A DNA stretch of 23,686 nucleotides from a virus. The notes beneath the pieces are model-generated. The model did not search any database and was not told the origin of the DNA. It saw nothing but the letters and a program-made list of their open reading frames with translations. Position 1 is the stretch's first letter. Every line of letters begins with the position of its first letter. The stretch spans positions 1 through 23,686 of IMG/VR virus record IMGVR_UViG_3300047172_000280; one strand, written 5' to 3'. Shown one piece after another: positions 8,080 through 15,905 of this stretch. The position numbers were made by a program, and so were the translations under genes.

Positions 8080-9651
8080 ATGCCGGTATTCCAACAAGGC
8101 AGCCTTAATACCACCGGGTTAGTGGTGCCAGATTTGTACGTGCAAATCGTGCCACCGCAAAATCTTGTTTTGAATGGTGTTCCGACGAACCTCATCGGCA
8201 TTGTTGGCTCTGCCACATGGGGGCCGGTCAATCAGCCCGTGGTGGTTGGGACGATGGCGGATTACGCAACCGCGTTTGGCCCCGTGATCATCCGTAAGTA
8301 TGACATGGGCACTAATGTAGCGACCGCCGTGCAGCAGGGGGCAGCGGGTTTCCGCTGCGTGAGGGTTACCGATGGCACGGATGCGGCCGCACGGCTCATG
8401 CTGGGTGTTGCTGAAAGCGTGTTCGCGGCGCAATTGACCGCACGCTATACGGGATCACTGGGCAATAGCGTTGCGGCATCCCTGATGATGGGTAGTTTGG
8501 CAAGCACATGGCGGCTTACCCTGACGACGCCTGGTTCCCTAACCGAGGTTTATGACAATATACCGGCGCCGGCGCCGGCACAATTCTGGCAGAATCTGGT
8601 CGCCGCGGTAAATACAGGTACCGGACCGTTGCGTGGCCCGTCACAATTGGCGGTGGCTGCGCTGGGCAGCGGGACCGGGATTGCGCCAGCCGCATTTACC
8701 GGGCAAGCCCTGCAGGGCGGAACGGATGGCGCCAGCGGGATCAACGCAGCGACACTGGTGGGGCAAGATGTGTTGCCGCGGACGGGCATGTACGCCCTGC
8801 GTGGGCAGGGCTGCAGCCTTGGCATGTTAGCTGACGCGGATGATCCGACGCAGTGGGTCACGCAATCGGCGTTTGGGCTCTCCGAAGGCGTGTATATGAT
8901 CCTGGTTGGTCCCGCTGGCGACACGATTACCGACGCCGTGACGACGATTCAGGAAGCTGGCTTGAACGCGTACTCCGCGAAGCTGATGTTCGGTGATTGG
9001 ATTTACTGGTCGGACCAGACCAACAATGTCATTAGACTGGTTTCGCCGCAGGGTTTCGTAGCCGGGCGCCTCGGTAATCTTTCGCCCGAGCAGTCAAGCT
9101 TGAACAAGCCGCTTTACAGCGTTGTTGGATCGCAGAAGACCGGAATCCCAGGTAGCGGGCAGGCGGCCACCTATAGCGAGTCGGAGTTGCAGGCCTTATT
9201 TCTGAGTGGCATTGACCTGATTTCAAATCCACAGCCAGGTGGCGCGTATTGGGGTGTGCGGTGTGGCCATAACACCTCGAGCAACCCGGCGACCTATGGC
9301 GACAACTATACGCGTATGACCAATTTTATAGCGGCGACGTTGGCCGCCGGCATGGGCCTGTTTGTTGGCAAGGTTATAAATTCTCAGTTGTTCCAGCAAA
9401 TCCGTTCGACCCAGCTCAGCTTTTTGCAGGCGCTCTTGAGCCAGGGAATTCTTGGCAGCAGCAATGGGCAACTGCCATTTTCGGTGATTTGCGACACCAG
9501 TAATAACCCGATCAGCCGAACAAGCCTGGGCTATGTCCAAAGTGATGCTCAAGTGCAGTTCCAGGGCATAAATGAGAAGTTCATTGTAAACGTTGAGGGC
9601 GGGCAGACGGTAATTGTTCAGAGCCAGATTTTGCCAGGTAGCGCCCCGTAG
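8080..9651 (+). CDS. contractile tail sheath protein
   Basis: This encodes 523 residues from the ATG at 8080, with AGGAGA at 8068-8073; the frame is open to 7849 but that part has no ribosome site and overlaps the previous gene. The N-terminus (PGLYVQIVPP-like: VVPDLYVQIVPPQN, then GIVGSATWGPVNQP) and the C-terminal block (TRMTNFIAATLAAGM through a fL-xx-LLSQGIL and SVICDTSNNP segment) are classic for phage sheath proteins. Sheath subunits form the contractile outer tail tube that drives DNA injection. The tube gene follows after 73 bases. Confidence 0.95.
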   Translation: MPVFQQGSLNTTGLVVPDLYVQIVPPQNLVLNGVPTNLIGIVGSATWGPVNQPVVVGTMADYATAFGPVIIRKYDMGTNVATAVQQGAAGFRCVRVTDGTDAAARLMLGVAESVFAAQLTARYTGSLGNSVAASLMMGSLASTWRLTLTTPGSLTEVYDNIPAPAPAQFWQNLVAAVNTGTGPLRGPSQLAVAALGSGTGIAPAAFTGQALQGGTDGASGINAATLVGQDVLPRTGMYALRGQGCSLGMLADADDPTQWVTQSAFGLSEGVYMILVGPAGDTITDAVTTIQEAGLNAYSAKLMFGDWIYWSDQTNNVIRLVSPQGFVAGRLGNLSPEQSSLNKPLYSVVGSQKTGIPGSGQAATYSESELQALFLSGIDLISNPQPGGAYWGVRCGHNTSSNPATYGDNYTRMTNFIAATLAAGMGLFVGKVINSQLFQQIRSTQLSFLQALLSQGILGSSNGQLPFSVICDTSNNPISRTSLGYVQSDAQVQFQGINEKFIVNVEGGQTVIVQSQILPGSAP

Positions 9652-9660
9652 CTCTTACGC

Positions 9661-9681
9661 ACCGGGCGCGCTTCACCCGGT
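9661..9681 (+). terminator. stem-loop between sheath and tube genes
   Basis: ACCGGG (9661-9666) and CCCGGT (9676-9681) form a perfect 6-bp stem with a 9-base loop, ten bases after the sheath stop codon. No U-run follows. It may set the sheath-to-tube expression ratio or protect the upstream mRNA end; this is inferred from position only. Confidence 0.3.
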
Positions 9682-9724
9682 CAGCAATGCTTTGCATGCC
9701 GGAATGGGCGGAAAGGAATAAATC

Positions 9725-10153
9725 ATGCCAATCAATTCGTTCTCAATTGGGCGGGACTGTCAGTTTGTGGTTATGGGACCATTCGGGCGGGTGGATCTTA
9801 CATACGTAACGGGTTTCGAAAGCAGGCAGTTGACCCAATCCATAAGGTTGGATCGGCTGGATGGTGTGCCAATGGGGGCGGAGTTGCCGAAGGGGTGGGA
9901 AGGCAGCTTTGAGGTTGAGCGCGGCACGAGCGCGGTGGACGATTTTATAGCTGCAGCAGAGCAGGCCTTTTTCAACCAGGGGAACCTGCCCGCGGGTACC
10001 GTGTACCAGTATGTGGCAGAGGTGGATGGGTCGGTTTCAACGTATCAATACAGCGGCGTTGTGTTCAAGCTGGCGAACGCAGGTAGCTGGCGGGGTGACG
10101 CCGCGGTAAAGCAGAAACTGGAATTTTTCGCCACTCAACGGGTGCGCGTATGA
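9725..10153 (+). CDS. tail tube protein
   Basis: The 142-residue protein starts at the ATG at 9725 with AAAGGA upstream. The sequence MPINSFSIGRDCQFVVMGPF, the PKGWEGSFEVERG stretch and the terminal SWRGDAAVKQKLEFFATQR are typical of small myophage tube proteins, and it sits directly after the sheath. Subunits stack as hexameric rings to form the DNA conduit. Its stop overlaps the chaperone start (ATGA at 10150-10153). Confidence 0.9.
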   Translation: MPINSFSIGRDCQFVVMGPFGRVDLTYVTGFESRQLTQSIRLDRLDGVPMGAELPKGWEGSFEVERGTSAVDDFIAAAEQAFFNQGNLPAGTVYQYVAEVDGSVSTYQYSGVVFKLANAGSWRGDAAVKQKLEFFATQRVRV

Positions 10154-10497
10154 TGGCGACCCCAAGTCAACGGATTTTAGCGGCGGCGAATGAGGTTCTG
10201 ACAGCGAGGGATTCGACGGGGCGCGTGCTGACGCTGCGGCGGCTTGGGGCCTTGGACAGGCTACGCTTGTTCAAGGCCGTGGGGGCCGCTCTCGCGGAGA
10301 ATCCTCCCTATCTGGGCATGGTGATGCTTGCCGCCTCGGTCACGGCAATCGACTCGGTTCCGGTTCCATTGCCAGTGACCGAGGGGCAATTGGAGAGTTT
10401 GGTTCAACTTCTCGGCGATGACGGAATGCTTGCGGTGGCGGACGCGCTGGATGCAGCTGAGCAGCCGCCTGTGGAGCTCACCACAGCGGGAAACTGA
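10150..10497 (+). CDS. tail assembly chaperone, short (gpG-type) product
   Basis: The 115-residue zero-frame product starts at ATG 10150, coupled to the tube stop; a second ATG directly follows. It contains VLTLRRLGALDRLRLFKAVG and ends with ELTTAGN. Chaperones of this kind coat the tape measure protein before tube polymerisation and are absent from the finished virion. The last two sense codons (GGA AAC) together with the G before them form a slippery heptamer directly before the UGA stop, so part of the translation is expected to continue in the -1 frame (next entry). Confidence 0.85.
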   Translation: MMATPSQRILAAANEVLTARDSTGRVLTLRRLGALDRLRLFKAVGAALAENPPYLGMVMLAASVTAIDSVPVPLPVTEGQLESLVQLLGDDGMLAVADALDAAEQPPVELTTAGN

Positions 10498-10664
10498 GCC
10501 GGCACCCCGATCTGGTCGATAGTCTTTATTTGATCCGGAACGGGGTGCCGTTTGACGTTGCATTTTCCTTGGCGCCGTTGGAGCGCCTGGCGTGGGTGGT
10601 GGTCATGGGCCGGTTCGATGGGCTGGACTATGATTGGCAGGAGCGGCAATGGACGATCGCTTGA
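10150..10664 (+). CDS. tail assembly chaperone, -1 frameshift (gpG-T-type) fusion
   Basis: If ribosomes slip back one base on G-GGA-AAC (10488-10494), reading resumes at CTG 10494 and adds 56 residues to the 115 zero-frame residues (171 in total), stopping at TGA 10662-10664. The added part contains NGVPFDVAFSL, ERLAWVVVMGRFDG and YDWQERQW, recognisable as the C-terminal half of phage chaperone fusions. That part has no start codon or ribosome site of its own near its beginning and is open in the -1 frame only from 10461. In other phages the fusion links the chaperone to the tape measure protein. The next gene starts at 10649, inside this frame. Confidence 0.85.
10488..10550 (+). promoter_or_regulatory. 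programmed -1 ribosomal frameshift signal
   Basis: The heptamer GGGAAAC (10488-10494) reads G GGA AAC in the chaperone frame, matching X XXY YYZ. The UGA stop and two more bases form a 5-base spacer. After it CGGCACCCCG (10500-10509) pairs perfectly with CGGGGTGCCG (10541-10550), a 10-bp stem with a 31-base loop. Heptamer, spacer length and downstream stem together are the standard elements of a -1 frameshift site. Confidence 0.9.
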
Positions 10665-11833
10665 CTCTGGCAGGCATCTTCGGCGATGGGCGGCGGCAGA
10701 TAATTCCTTTGATGGAAAAAGCTGTTGTAGGAACGGCGGACACAGAAATCGGCCGGGTGCTGGGCCAGGTTCTACACGAAAGGTTGGCCGGCTTCCGCGC
10801 GCATTTGACGAGACTGCGGCGTATCGGCGCGGCTGCGCGTGATGCGTTTGCGCCACGGCCACGCCGGCAAGCCACTGCGCATGCCTTGCTTACTCATGAC
10901 ATCGGGCATCCTGAGCAGGGCTTTTCCAGTCTCACATTTGCGGGTGCGCGGTTGCTTGGAAACAGCACCGCCGTAGCCCGGAAGTTTGGCGATGGCGCAG
11001 TGAGTGGGAAGATCGCGACGCCAAAACCGACCAAAGCTGCTGACGCTGGCCGTGTTGCACTGACAAACAGCATCGAGCGGGCGTATAGCAGCGCACGCAT
11101 TCGACATGCCGAGATCAGCGAAGATAACGAAGAAAGAACCGGCAAAGGCCGCCAGATGTCGGGAATGGCGTCTGGCCCGACCCGGGTTCCAACCGGTGGA
11201 GGGGTGAGCGCCGGGCGGCTGAAAGTTGAAATGATAAGCGCGAACCAGGCGACTTCGGGCCTGGCGGTTAGCGGCGGGATAGCGGCACGCGGACCTGGCT
11301 CGCTAACGCCGGTTGCGCCAGGCGTATCGTCCCCTGTGCTGGAACACAGCAAAGCCACGAGGGTTGAGCATACGGCGCGCGATCGAGCACGTAAAGCATG
11401 GCAATCAGCGCAGGCGTTGACGTTGCGGGCTAATACTCAGCTTCAACGTGCCGCCCCAAGTGCTGGACGCATCCGGTTGGTTGACACATCCCAGGATCTG
11501 CCGCGGTCCGCAGCGGCCCCCGAAGCCGTTGACCTGCGGCCCGCACCCAATGCTGCAGGGACGCGGGGTGCTGGAACCGCAACGACAACTGGCTCGCACG
11601 CAAGCGCGCCGGAGCGAGGCGGGGCTGCTGCAGGGCTAGATGCGGCTCATCGGAGCGATGCGCGAATCGAAACAAACGTGCCTCGGCAGGGCGACGTGTT
11701 TCTGGACGGTGCATTGATGGGACGATGGATGGCGCGCACTCTTGCACGGGAAGCCGGACGCGCCCCTTCCGGGGGTGCCGCCTTTGATCCGCGCCGGTCG
11801 CCATTGCCCACGGGCCGGATGATTGGAGGCTGA
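10649..11833 (+). CDS. putative short tape measure protein (by position)
   Basis: This encodes 394 residues from ATG 10649, with AGGAGCGG just upstream, and overlaps the chaperone fusion by 16 bases. It occupies the place where myophages encode the tape measure protein, which sets tail length. The first ~100 residues are partly helical (LMEKAVVG, IGRVLGQVLHERLAGFRAHL). Residues ~120-340 are low-complexity, rich in Ala, Gly, Ser, Thr and Arg, and lack the long helical heptads and membrane segments usual in tape measures. The C-terminus (GDVFLDGALMGRWMARTLAR, then FDPR) looks conserved. If it is the tape measure, its length predicts a short tail. It could instead be another baseplate or tail-tip protein. 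Confidence 0.5.
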   Translation: MDDRLTLAGIFGDGRRQIIPLMEKAVVGTADTEIGRVLGQVLHERLAGFRAHLTRLRRIGAAARDAFAPRPRRQATAHALLTHDIGHPEQGFSSLTFAGARLLGNSTAVARKFGDGAVSGKIATPKPTKAADAGRVALTNSIERAYSSARIRHAEISEDNEERTGKGRQMSGMASGPTRVPTGGGVSAGRLKVEMISANQATSGLAVSGGIAARGPGSLTPVAPGVSSPVLEHSKATRVEHTARDRARKAWQSAQALTLRANTQLQRAAPSAGRIRLVDTSQDLPRSAAAPEAVDLRPAPNAAGTRGAGTATTTGSHASAPERGGAAAGLDAAHRSDARIETNVPRQGDVFLDGALMGRWMARTLAREAGRAPSGGAAFDPRRSPLPTGRMIGG

Positions 11834-11834
11834 A

Positions 11835-12548
11835 ATGGCCGTTCTACTCGGGGGCGTGTTGCTGGAAGGCTTTGCGGCAGTAGCAGGCATTGGTTTTGGC
11901 GGCGGGCAGATGCTGGCGGTTCATAAATTACCTGGCGGCAGCCGTATCATTGACGCAATGGGCGCGGATGACGCCGATATCACTTGGCATGGGTATTTAG
12001 CCGGCGCGGATGCCGCGGATACTGCGCAATTGCTCGATTCAATGCGATCAGCGGGGGCGGCATTGCCGCTTTCGTGGGATGAGGTTTCATATAGCGTTGT
12101 GATCTCCCACCTGGAGCTTTCCTATCGGAACAGCATGTGGATTTGCTACAGAATTCGCTGCGCCGTGATTACAGTGGCGCAAGCCGTTGGTGTGGCCGCG
12201 GTGCCTGTTTTGCCGCTCATTGTGTCGGACCTTACGCAGGCGAGTGCGTGGTGCAACGTAGCACCCGCGCTCGCAGCGGTGCAGGCACCGGCCGCGCTGG
12301 CACGAGGCACGCCTGGCAATGCGAGCGCCTCTGCATCAGTGGCAATGGCGCAGACGCTGATTACGAATGGCATTACCGCAGCCGAGGCGATGCTTTTGGC
12401 GAGCGCCGTTCCGAATCCAGTTCAGGCAGCGGGATCCTTGGCCGGCCTTGTCGTTACAGTCGCCGCTGCTGGAAACCTGGCAGGACTTGCTGCGGCGCAA
12501 GGGTATATCGGCCGGGCAGCGGCCAATCTTGGCAATGCGGGGCCATAA
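11835..12548 (+). CDS. baseplate protein with Mu gp43/'DNA circularisation'-like N-terminal domain
   Basis: This encodes 237 residues from ATG 11835, with GGAGG at 11825-11829. The first ~115 residues (LPGGSRIIDAMGADDADITW, HGYLAGADAADTAQLLDSMR, then LSWDEVSYSVVISHLELSY) follow the pattern of the N-terminal domain of Mu gp43-like proteins, which connect hub, tube and wedge in simple baseplates. The remaining half is Ala-rich with repeated hydrophobic stretches. The stop overlaps the next ATG (TAATG at 12546-12550), suggesting coupled translation with the LysM protein. Confidence 0.7.
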   Translation: MAVLLGGVLLEGFAAVAGIGFGGGQMLAVHKLPGGSRIIDAMGADDADITWHGYLAGADAADTAQLLDSMRSAGAALPLSWDEVSYSVVISHLELSYRNSMWICYRIRCAVITVAQAVGVAAVPVLPLIVSDLTQASAWCNVAPALAAVQAPAALARGTPGNASASASVAMAQTLITNGITAAEAMLLASAVPNPVQAAGSLAGLVVTVAAAGNLAGLAAAQGYIGRAAANLGNAGP

Positions 12549-12733
12549 TGCAGACCATTACGATAACCGGCGGGACGCTTTTTGGACTTGCGTGCGCATA
12601 TCTTGATGACGCAACCCAGTGGAACCGCATCGCGTCCTTGAATGGGATCGACGACCCATGGCTTTTCGGATTGACGACATTAGTGATACCTGACGAAAAT
12701 GCTCTTGCTGGAGGCGGCGTTGGGCCCCAATGA
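12548..12733 (+). CDS. LysM-like tail protein X
   Basis: The 61-residue protein starts at the ATG overlapping the preceding stop. The sequence TITGGTLFGLACAYLDDATQ, then W-x-RIASLNGIDDP and LVIPDEN, is a single LysM-like fold of the P2 gpX type. In P2-like tails gpX is a small tail protein; LysM domains in baseplates link the hub to the tube or touch peptidoglycan. Gene order (gp43-like, X, D, V, W, J, I) matches the P2/Mu baseplate cluster. Confidence 0.8.
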   Translation: MQTITITGGTLFGLACAYLDDATQWNRIASLNGIDDPWLFGLTTLVIPDENALAGGGVGPQ

Positions 12734-13730
12734 AGTAAGACATCCTCGGCTGACGGTTCTGGCCAATGGTGCGCCTTTAACGGGTGCGCTTGCGGCGGAT
12801 GTGCAGAGCAACTCACACCTTGGTGCCAATCGATTTTCGATACATATCACCTACGATAGGTCCGCTCCGCCATTCTGGACCGTGCTACCGCTGCGTGTGG
12901 ATATTCAGGTGGCGGTTGGCGGGTCACAAGCCAGCCTGGTGACCGGTTATGCAGATAGTTTGGACGTGGATCCGGTGCGTGGAGTAGCGGTGTTGAACGG
13001 GCGAGATCTGACATCGCTCTTCATTGCCGCACAAACGGCTGAAACTTTTCTGAACCAAACTGCGGCGGGGATTGCTGGCACGTTAGCGGCGAGGCGCGGG
13101 CTGACCCCAAACATTACAGCGTCGACTGGACTGGTCGGTAGGCAGTATCAGATCGATCGAACCCGTAGTCTACTGGCGCAGCATTCGCGGGCGACCAGCG
13201 AGTGGGACATTTTGACCTGGCTTGCCGATCAAGAAGGTTGTGATGTCTGGGTTGATGGAACGACGTTAAACTTTCAGCCTTTTGCGGCACCAACCACAAT
13301 CGGCACGATAACGCCGACGACGTGCAACTCACTGCACATTCATCAAGCCCTCGACCTGGCGGGGGGTATGCAAGTGGTTGTCAAGAGTTGGGGCAGCCAG
13401 GGTCAACAGGCTATTTCTGAGACAGCAGCGAGCGCTCCGGGGACAAGTGGCGGTGTGACGCTGACCGCGGTGCGCCCAAATCTTTCTAGCGCGGACGCGC
13501 TTGGGCTGGCGCGCACCGCGCTGACGCAACTTTCGGCGCATGCCATTGAGGTCAGCTTCGATATGCCTGGAGACCTCACGACACTGCCACGTACGGGGAT
13601 TAGCTTGTCTGAAACCGGAGCAAACTTCGATGGTATATATGAGGTGGTTGAGGTTGAGAAGCGGATCTCGTTTGAGCGAGGATTTACGCAAAGTGTAACG
13701 GCGCGGGGGTTGCCTTGGACACCTTCCTGA
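12699..13730 (+). CDS. baseplate hub protein (P2 gpD/Mu gp44-like)
   Basis: The 343-residue protein (from ATG 12699) has the layout of late control gene D proteins: N-terminal RHPRLTVLANG and SNSHLGANRFSIHITYD, a middle WDILTWLADQEGCDVWVDG, and a C-terminal LPRTGISLSETGANFDGIYEVVEVEKRI segment. The trimer forms the tube-like hub that holds the spike. A TTG at 12720 has a better ribosome site (GGAGG at 12710-12714, 5-base spacing) and would give 336 residues starting at GPNEVRHPRL, so it may be the true start. Both starts overlap the gpX gene. Confidence 0.85.
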   Translation: MLLLEAALGPNEVRHPRLTVLANGAPLTGALAADVQSNSHLGANRFSIHITYDRSAPPFWTVLPLRVDIQVAVGGSQASLVTGYADSLDVDPVRGVAVLNGRDLTSLFIAAQTAETFLNQTAAGIAGTLAARRGLTPNITASTGLVGRQYQIDRTRSLLAQHSRATSEWDILTWLADQEGCDVWVDGTTLNFQPFAAPTTIGTITPTTCNSLHIHQALDLAGGMQVVVKSWGSQGQQAISETAASAPGTSGGVTLTAVRPNLSSADALGLARTALTQLSAHAIEVSFDMPGDLTTLPRTGISLSETGANFDGIYEVVEVEKRISFERGFTQSVTARGLPWTPS

Positions 13731-14239
13731 ATTTGATGAAATCTCATGCGTCTCAATTGGATCAGGGGTGGGCACAGCCGCGATTGGCGACAGTCGCGTC
13801 TGTTGACTCGGCAACCTACACGGCGCGGGTAACGGTGCAACCGGAGGGGCTGTTGTCCGGCTGGTTGCCAATGGCCAGTACTTGGGTTGGAAATGGGTGG
13901 GGACTTGCCTGCCCGCCGAAGCCCGGCGATCAGGTGATTGTACTTTGGCAGGAGGGTGATGCCGAGCAGGGTTTGATTATTGGCCGGATTTGGTGCCAGG
14001 CAGTGCCGCCGCCCGCCGCACCCGCGGGTGAATTTTGGTTAGTGCATGCGAGTGGATCGTACCTGAAACTCCACAACGACGGCTCTATTGAGAGTAGTGC
14101 TGGCACTTGGACGCATCACGGCGATCTCGCCGTGACCGGAAATATATCCGATGGGCATGGGACTCTGGCCAAGTTGCGCACTGATTATAATGGGCACACG
14201 CATCCGCCATCCAACGACGCTGCCAGCCCAACAGATTAG
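13715..14239 (+). CDS. baseplate assembly protein V, central spike
   Basis: This encodes 174 residues from TTG 13715, overlapping the hub gene by 16 bases; ATG 13736 is an alternative. An OB-fold-like N-terminal part (TARVTVQPEGLLSGWLPM, CPPKPGDQVIVLWQEGDAEQ) is followed by a beta-helical part with DGSIESSAGTWTHHGDLAVT. It ends with NGHTHPP (H161-x-H163). In P2 gpV and related spikes, an HxH near the C-terminus binds an iron ion at the trimer tip that pierces the outer membrane. The motif and gene order make this assignment strong. Confidence 0.9.
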   Translation: MDTFLNLMKSHASQLDQGWAQPRLATVASVDSATYTARVTVQPEGLLSGWLPMASTWVGNGWGLACPPKPGDQVIVLWQEGDAEQGLIIGRIWCQAVPPPAAPAGEFWLVHASGSYLKLHNDGSIESSAGTWTHHGDLAVTGNISDGHGTLAKLRTDYNGHTHPPSNDAASPTD

Positions 14240-14411
14240 AGCCCCGCCTGGCTGTCGATTGATGGTGTAGGAAAATGCGTTGTGCTTTCTGGCGCTGATA
14301 GAAGCGGTGTGGCGGTGGATTGACGGTCTCCATTTCATTGCCCCAAGGGGTAGAGTCGACACGGTTTCTGCAAGCGCTTTGCTTGGGCTTACTGTCATCG
14401 AGGATCAACTC

Positions 14412-14780
14412 ATGCAGGACTTGGCTCTACCCTGGGGTGGCGATTTAACCATCGGCGCGACGGGTGATCTGTTGCCGGTGGAAGCGGGTGCTCTGAGCCA
14501 GCAGCGCGTTTTGCGCAGACTGCTAACGAACCAAAACGACTATGTGTGGCAGCCAGGTTATGGCGCCGGCCTTGGCCAGTTCGTCGGCCAGACCAATGCG
14601 GAGCAACCGGCCGCCGGCGTGGTGCATGCGCAGATCCGTTTGGAAGCATCGGTGGCATCGCAGCCAATGCCGGATGTGCAGGCGCAGTCCCGGCCGGACA
14701 ATACACTTGTGATGACGGTTGAATACGCGTTGGCGGCTAGCGGTGCGACGCAATCGCTCTCATTTTCGATGAGTGCCTGA
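14412..14780 (+). CDS. baseplate wedge protein (gpW/T4 gp25-like)
   Basis: The ATG at 14412 has GAGGA at 14400-14404, giving 122 residues, the usual size for this family; a longer frame from TTG 14280 has no ribosome site and adds a Trp-rich, unlikely N-terminus. The core GGDLTIGATGDLLPVEAGAL, QQRVLRRLLTNQ, YVWQPGYGAGLGQFVGQ fits gp25-like proteins, which attach the sheath to the baseplate wedge and start sheath assembly. A 172-base gap (14240-14411) lies before it and holds only a small inverted repeat (CAAGC 14371-14375 with GCTTG 14381-14385). Confidence 0.85.
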   Translation: MQDLALPWGGDLTIGATGDLLPVEAGALSQQRVLRRLLTNQNDYVWQPGYGAGLGQFVGQTNAEQPAAGVVHAQIRLEASVASQPMPDVQAQSRPDNTLVMTVEYALAASGATQSLSFSMSA

Positions 14781-14781
14781 T

Positions 14782-15903
14782 ATGCAACTTCCAACACAAA
14801 CATTTTCGACGATGGTCGAACAGATGGCGGCAAGCGTGCAGGGTGCGGCAGCACAATTGCTCGATTTCTCCGTCGGCAGCGTGCTGCGTGCGATGATGGA
14901 AGCGTGCGCGGCGGTAGCGCTTTGGTTGCAATGGCTCATTTTGTTGGTGCTTTCTGCAACACGTGCCGCCACTAGCCAGGGACCGGATCTCGATACATGG
15001 ATGGCGGATTTTGGATTAACGCGGCTGCCGTCGAGTTTGGCCTCGGGGACGGTGGTTTTTGCTCGGTACACAGCTGGCACCAACGCTACCGTTCCGGTTG
15101 GCGCGACCTGCTTGACCTCTGATGGTTCGCAGCAGTTTGTGGTTGTGGCGCAAGTAGCGAACCCTACGTGGAATGGTTTGAACGGCTATACTTTGGCAGC
15201 CCCGCTGACCAGCATATCCGTGCCAGTTGCCGCCAGCGTCGCAGGGACGGCGGGCAACGTCTCGGCGGGGTCGATCGGGCTTATCGCATCGCCGATCGTG
15301 GGCGTGGACACGGTTTCGAACCCGACAGGGTTGAGCGGCGGATGCGATCCCGAGAGCGATCCGGCTCTTCGCGCACGATTTCAGCTCTATATCAATAGCC
15401 GATCTCTGGCGACGGCGAGCGCAGTTGCCTATGCCATTACGAGCGTAAAGCAAGGGCTTCGCTATAGTGTGATCGAGAACCAGAACCCCGCTGGGCAGGC
15501 GCAACCGGGGAATTTCTGTGTTATTGTGGATGATGGCTCTGGCTTTCCCAGTGCAGCGTTGTTGGCACAAGTGCAAGCGTCTGTGGATGCGGTACGGCCG
15601 ATTGGCGCCACCTACAGTGTTGCTGGACCTTGTATTGTTGCTGTAACAGTAGCGGCTACGCTCGAGACATCCAATCCGCTCACCCATGCCGCGGTGGCTG
15701 CGGCAGCGCAGGCGGCGATCCTGACCTGGATAGCGGGCCTGCCGATTGGCGGCACGCTGGCGCTTTCGAAAATTGATGCATTAGCGCACGCGACCGATCC
15801 TGGCGTTCTGAGCGTTATGTTTACGGCGATAAATGGGGCGGCGGGTGATGTCACCGCCCCACCAAACGGCATCTTGCTGCCGCAGAGTGTGACGGTCAGC
15901 TGA
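14782..15903 (+). CDS. baseplate J-like protein
   Basis: This encodes 373 residues from ATG 14782 (MQLPTQTF); a GTG at 14773 would add three residues and overlap the wedge stop. The N-terminus has QGAAAQLLDFSVGSVLRAMM and GPDLDTWMADFGLTR; the middle has PVGATCLTSDG and AGTAGNVSAGSIG; later come GCDPESDPALRARF and AYAITSVKQGL. These are hallmarks of the P2 gpJ/Mu gp47/T4 gp6 family, which forms the inner ring of wedges that opens on contraction. The gpI-like gene follows after 2 bases. Confidence 0.9.
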   Translation: MQLPTQTFSTMVEQMAASVQGAAAQLLDFSVGSVLRAMMEACAAVALWLQWLILLVLSATRAATSQGPDLDTWMADFGLTRLPSSLASGTVVFARYTAGTNATVPVGATCLTSDGSQQFVVVAQVANPTWNGLNGYTLAAPLTSISVPVAASVAGTAGNVSAGSIGLIASPIVGVDTVSNPTGLSGGCDPESDPALRARFQLYINSRSLATASAVAYAITSVKQGLRYSVIENQNPAGQAQPGNFCVIVDDGSGFPSAALLAQVQASVDAVRPIGATYSVAGPCIVAVTVAATLETSNPLTHAAVAAAAQAAILTWIAGLPIGGTLALSKIDALAHATDPGVLSVMFTAINGAAGDVTAPPNGILLPQSVTVS

Positions 15904-15905
15904 TC

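Noticed and set aside
14280-14411. 44-residue N-terminal extension of the wedge protein from TTG 14280
   Set aside because: No ribosome site, unusual composition, and family size fits the start at 14412.
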